Of a DNA stretch of 64,000 bases, positions 60,281-64,000 are shown in pieces. The stretch is from Panonychus citri. Its lineage: Eukaryota > Arthropoda > Arachnida > Trombidiformes > Tetranychidae. Where the stretch lies: NCBI RefSeq assembly GCF_014898815.1, contig NW_026515540.1, forward strand, positions 1,674,001-1,738,000, read 5' to 3'. The position numbers were made by a program, and so were the translations under genes. Within the stretch, counting starts at the first letter, position 1. Each line of letters begins with the position of its first letter. The notes below the pieces were generated by a model. The model searched no databases and was not told the DNA's origin. It was given only the letters and a program-made list of their open reading frames with translations.

Positions 60281-63200
60281 TGGTTTTTTCCTCTTCCTTA
60301 ATCTGTATTTAATTGTAAACGAATTCACAACCAATGATTAAATTAATTGGAAAATTTATTCCCAAATTTGAATGATAACAATTTGAATTTATTACTAATG
60401 GTCAAGGATCAGGAAGTAAATTACAATGACCAAGTAAAATGATAATCAATATTTTACAGTTACAATTATGCAATTAAATTGATGAGCAGTTAATTGTTTA
60501 CTGTTTATTTCAATTGATTAAATACTTTGGGAATTTAATTGTTGATTGGGTTGGATGAGTTCAATCATGATTATTAGTTGTTTATATTTTAATTGTCAAA
60601 TTGCGTTTGAATTGCAACAAAAACAATGATTGTTAATTAACAACAATTAACTGTGTCTCTTTTATTAATAATTGGTTAACTGTGATTTCTTGGTTAATTT
60701 GATCGGCGGTTCTTTTATATAAAAAATTAACCTCTCTAATTAACCATGGCAATTAATTTACATAATTTTACCTTTTTCCTTTCACAATTTAACTTAATTC
60801 ATCGTAAATAATGAAATATACTTTAGTAAATTGTTAATTTTTTTTACGATGATTAACCAACAATAACACAATCGGTAAAACTGAAAATAAACTTACGATT
60901 AAAAGTTAATCACGACCTAAGATGCGAAAAATTAATTACGTGTTTAATGATTAAAAGGAACATATTTCCCTTCAATTGTAATCAGAAAAAGTCTCGTAAT
61001 TAAACAGCGAAAACAATTTAAATTTTTCTCATCGATTTGATTGATTTTAACAATCAATGTTCAAAGATTCTATCAACTAAATTAAAAATTTCAACAGAGT
61101 TTCAACAATTAATTGAAAGATAAATTTAAATAAATGATTGATTGAAATTGCTGATTTTTGTACGAGTTGATTTGTGATTAACTATTCAATCCTTGGCACA
61201 ATCTAACTGACCACAAATGAGAAACAGGAAAAAACAATCAGCACCAATTTCAAGAGTAAATGTGAATTGATATTTGGACAACAACAACAATTGAGGTTGG
61301 TAAAAGATGAGATAAAACTAATGGTCAAACCTTTCATTAATTAATGTAACCATTACAAGTAACAGATTACAATTAGCTGAATAAGGTAAATATTACACAA
61401 TGTAAACGATTAACTATCTGACTACAATTAAAATTTGATTTCTCTTCTTCTTTTCACTTTCAAAAGAAGGATGTTAATCAATTGTGTGTGCGTTTATAAT
61501 AATACAAAGAGTCCATCCTAATGAGAGAGAATCGAAAATTACTAGGATAGTCAGTGGGTAATCACATCATCATCATCATCATGATAATATAACAATATAA
61601 ATACATATATTAATATATGGAAACAAAATGGAGGCACAAGTAATAGCCAAAGATGAACGATGATGATATTAAAGATGATGAAGAAAATGGGAGAAGAGAA
61701 AACGATTCCAAGTTAACCTTAAAGGAGCGGCCTTTTGATATGTATACACTATTGAAGCATTCGCCAAGTAAATCAAGGTTACACCATCCACATGAAGATA
61801 CCTGTTGAACATGATGAAAGAAGAAGAAAAAAAAATAATAAGAACAAGAAAGGTAAGTAAGAAGAAGATGAAAAAAAAGAGAGAAGAAAAAAAAAATCTT
61901 TCAACTTTCTCTTCCACAAACAGAATCACTTACACTTAACAATAATCACTGATACTTTTGATTACATTTCAATTCCACCATTTCAATGTTACATTTAATT
62001 AACTGGTAGAAAATTGAATTCACTTGAAGATGAAAATCAGTTAATTAGACTGTTAATTGTGATCAACTAATTAAATTAAACACCGACAACAATTCAATCT
62101 CCAAGCGACTTTGAATTAAAGTGAACTTTTAATCATCGGCTAATCTCATTGGCTATTTTTCTTTCTCTGTCTTTTTCTTTGTCTTCGTTTCCCATTTTCT
62201 TTTTTTCAAATTTCCAATCAATTTTATTTTGTTCATTTGTTGTTGTCTTTAGATTGTGATTAACAATTAATTAATTACCTTTCACCAATAATAGTGTTTT
62301 AATCACTGAGCTTCCTTTGTGTTTTATTACAAGTGGATAATTGTTACTGGGTAAGTTTTTTCATCTAATCATCACCATCACACAATTGTGATCACCGAAA
62401 TAGGAATTTTTTTTTCTTCTAATTAATATTTCTCTTTGTTTCTAATTGAGACAATTAACCGTTTAATTGTTATCAAGTGTAATTAATATACTTTATTTAT
62501 TGTATATTCTTTACTCATTATTAGCTAAACTTACATCATTCTCAATCAGCATCATCGTTTAACTAACCTTAATTTGATCAACAACCAATCATCAATCAAA
62601 CCTGTTCTGTCCAATGCTTTTTTTTGTTCATTAGAATGGAGAAAAGTTCATTAGATAAAATGTCTTAGATATGGAAAAGAGATAAAAAAACGTTTAATTT
62701 TCATGATTATTACGATTTAATTGTGAATAATTAATGTATGAAAGAAAAGGTAACATGATATGTCTCATAAATGGTGAAACAAATAGTCTAAACCTATTGA
62801 CATTCATTTACTACTGATTGAAGAGATGATTTGAAAGATTAGAAAATAAGATGAAGGAAAAAATTTCATAGATTTACAAACGAAAGTGATTCACTCTAAA
62901 GGAAACAGTTAATCAAGATGCTAATTAAAATCAGATCAAATTTAATGTTGATGACGATAATTATGAGTTAATGAATTAATGAAAAACACCCAACAACAAC
63001 AACAACAACTTACAACAGTAAATGTTAAGTATTGAAAGAAAATGATTCTCATCTGAAACCAGATCATCTTCACTCTTTTTTAATCAACATTATTATTACA
63101 TTTCTCATTTCTAATCCCACTTTCATCCTTAACTTGATTATTTAAAATGCCTAAGGCATTCAAATCGATTGCTGGTTAAGTAAGAAAATTTTCTTAAAGA

Positions 63201-63832
63201 GTAAAAGTTATAAAAGCGTTTTCTTATTTTTTCAATTTAGCTTTTTCATTATGTATCATCAACATCGTCATCAAATCTCAAAATATAATTGGTGATTGGT
63301 TAAAGAAAAGAAAATTTTATTTTGTTTGTTTTCATAAATTTCTTTTTTCATCTTTGTCTTCCACTCTCTTTTTTCTCTCTCTCTCTCTCTTTCCCGGGTT
63401 CTTTCTCACTCATGCTCTTCTCACTCTTTTTTCACTAATCTTCTCCAAAGAGATTTTCTCTTCTATTCTCTCTCTCATCAACTTCTCTTCATGTGTTTGT
63501 GTCTCTTTCTCTAATCATATTCCCGTGTCATTATTATTTATCTTCCCTCTTTAGGACCTGTTGAACTTACCGTTAATTTTTACACCGATTAATTTGATTT
63601 CTTAAATGTTGGTCAATTAGTTTTGGATTTTTCTCTCAATTCTCTTCTCTCTCTAATTCATCAATTGGATAACTTTTACACTCGCCCACTGGACTTACCT
63701 TTTCAGAGAGTAAACTTGCTCTTTGTTCTAGTTCCCTCTTCTTCTACCTTTTCTCTGTGTTTTATCCGGTCAAAACCTCTACCCTTGGACCTTTTTTATT
63801 TTTTGTTTTATATTCTTTTACTCTGTGTCATA
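60281..63832. other. Long intergenic or intronic region, mostly without recognisable genes
   Basis: A+T-rich. It holds (ATC)n at about 61564-61580, a candidate exon at 61718-61801, AAC repeats near 62990-63010 and a strongly pyrimidine-rich tract at about 63340-63560. The last is probably the leader or promoter of the CD36-like gene. I see no other coding signal. Confidence 0.55.
61718..61801 (-). other. Candidate orphan 84-bp exon
   Basis: On the minus strand, a long pyrimidine tract and CAACAG precede 61801, and AAG|GTTAAC follows 61718. The 84 bp are less A+T-rich than their surroundings and open in two minus frames (VSSCGWCNLDLLGECFNS or YLHVDGVTLIYLANASIVYT). The plus strand is also open over a 51-codon frame (61653-61808). 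I cannot tell which, if any, is coding, and recognise no family. Confidence 0.3.
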
Positions 63833-63955
63833 ATGGTGATGTCTTATCAGAAACCATGTTTAGCATTCGCTGCTTTTATTGGATTTATTTTAGCCATCGC
63901 ATCGACAATTGCTCTTCTCTACTTTCCCGATATAATTTCAAGAAAGATTAAAGAG
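63833..63955 (+). CDS. First coding exon of a probable CD36/SR-B scavenger receptor (runs off window)
   Basis: ATG at 63833 opens MVMSYQKPCLAFAAFIGFIL, a short cytoplasmic start followed by a single hydrophobic span. LLYFPDIISRKIKE then follows and the exon ends at 63955 with a GTAAGT donor in phase 0. An N-terminal membrane span followed by FP-xx-I-xx-x-I-KE is typical of the CD36/SR-B/SNMP family, whose lipid-binding ectodomain would follow in later exons beyond the window. A pyrimidine-rich leader precedes it. Only 41 codons are visible, so another single-pass protein is possible. Confidence 0.55.
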
Positions 63956-64000
63956 GTAAGTTAGATAATCCCTTTTCCTTGACCATTCTGTTCATTTCAA

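Noticed and set aside
61653..61808. Plus-strand 51-codon frame starting MNDDDIKDDEENGRRE
   Set aside because: The start is a GAT-repeat translation, and it overlaps the better-bounded minus exon candidate; no family match.
1..64000. CRISPR arrays, operons and prokaryotic mobile elements
   Set aside because: Spliced eukaryotic genes throughout; the only regular repeats are microsatellites and short tandem duplications.

Overview
The window looks like an animal nuclear genome, most likely an arthropod and probably a chelicerate such as an acariform mite. It is about 70% A+T, has many short GT-AG introns and low-complexity spacers, and carries a chitin deacetylase plus a Patj whose exons read like the fly protein. 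The taxon is inference. No CRISPR array, operon, tRNA or rRNA was seen.

Layout, left to right. (1) 3.7-19.0 kb, minus: a large Patj/MUPP1-type scaffold with an N-terminal L27 and at least six PDZ domains, running off the left edge. One long intron holds possible extra minus-strand exons at 17.3-17.6 kb. (2) 20.3-21.3 kb, minus: CHMP6/Vps20 of ESCRT-III. (3) 23.5-27.3 kb, plus: an ATP7-type copper P1B-ATPase. (4) 27.7-31.1 kb, minus: two recently duplicated pancreatic-lipase-family genes, each with its own reading-frame damage. (5) 33.1-35.5 kb, minus: ARMH3. (6) about 36.2-36.3 kb: a decayed ATP7 fragment. (7) 37.1 kb, plus: LSm2; 38.0-40.0 kb, plus: PRP4 kinase, so two splicing genes lie side by side. 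(8) 40.5-46.0 kb, minus: an adenosine-receptor-like GPCR. (9) 47.9-52.9 kb, plus: transportin-1, convergent with RAD23 (52.9-55.3 kb, minus), with only 44 bp between the stop codons. (10) 57.3-57.8 kb, plus: a TRIR homologue. (11) 59.0-60.3 kb, plus: a secreted chitin deacetylase with one frame break. (12) 63.8 kb, plus: the first coding exon of a probable CD36/SR-B receptor, running off the right edge.

Most genes are unrelated housekeeping or cell-surface functions. The loose links are splicing (LSm2, PRP4K), ubiquitin/ESCRT trafficking (RAD23, CHMP6) and polarity (Patj). The most interesting structure is in Patj: a roughly 254-bp tandem duplication inside the PDZ3 coding region. All its frame-breaking changes lie in a 228-bp stretch bounded by AG|GT in both copies. 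Splicing that stretch out would restore an intact PDZ, which is what a newborn intron made by duplication of an exonic AGGT would look like. A mis-assembly is the main alternative, because several other genes here also show single-base frame breaks.
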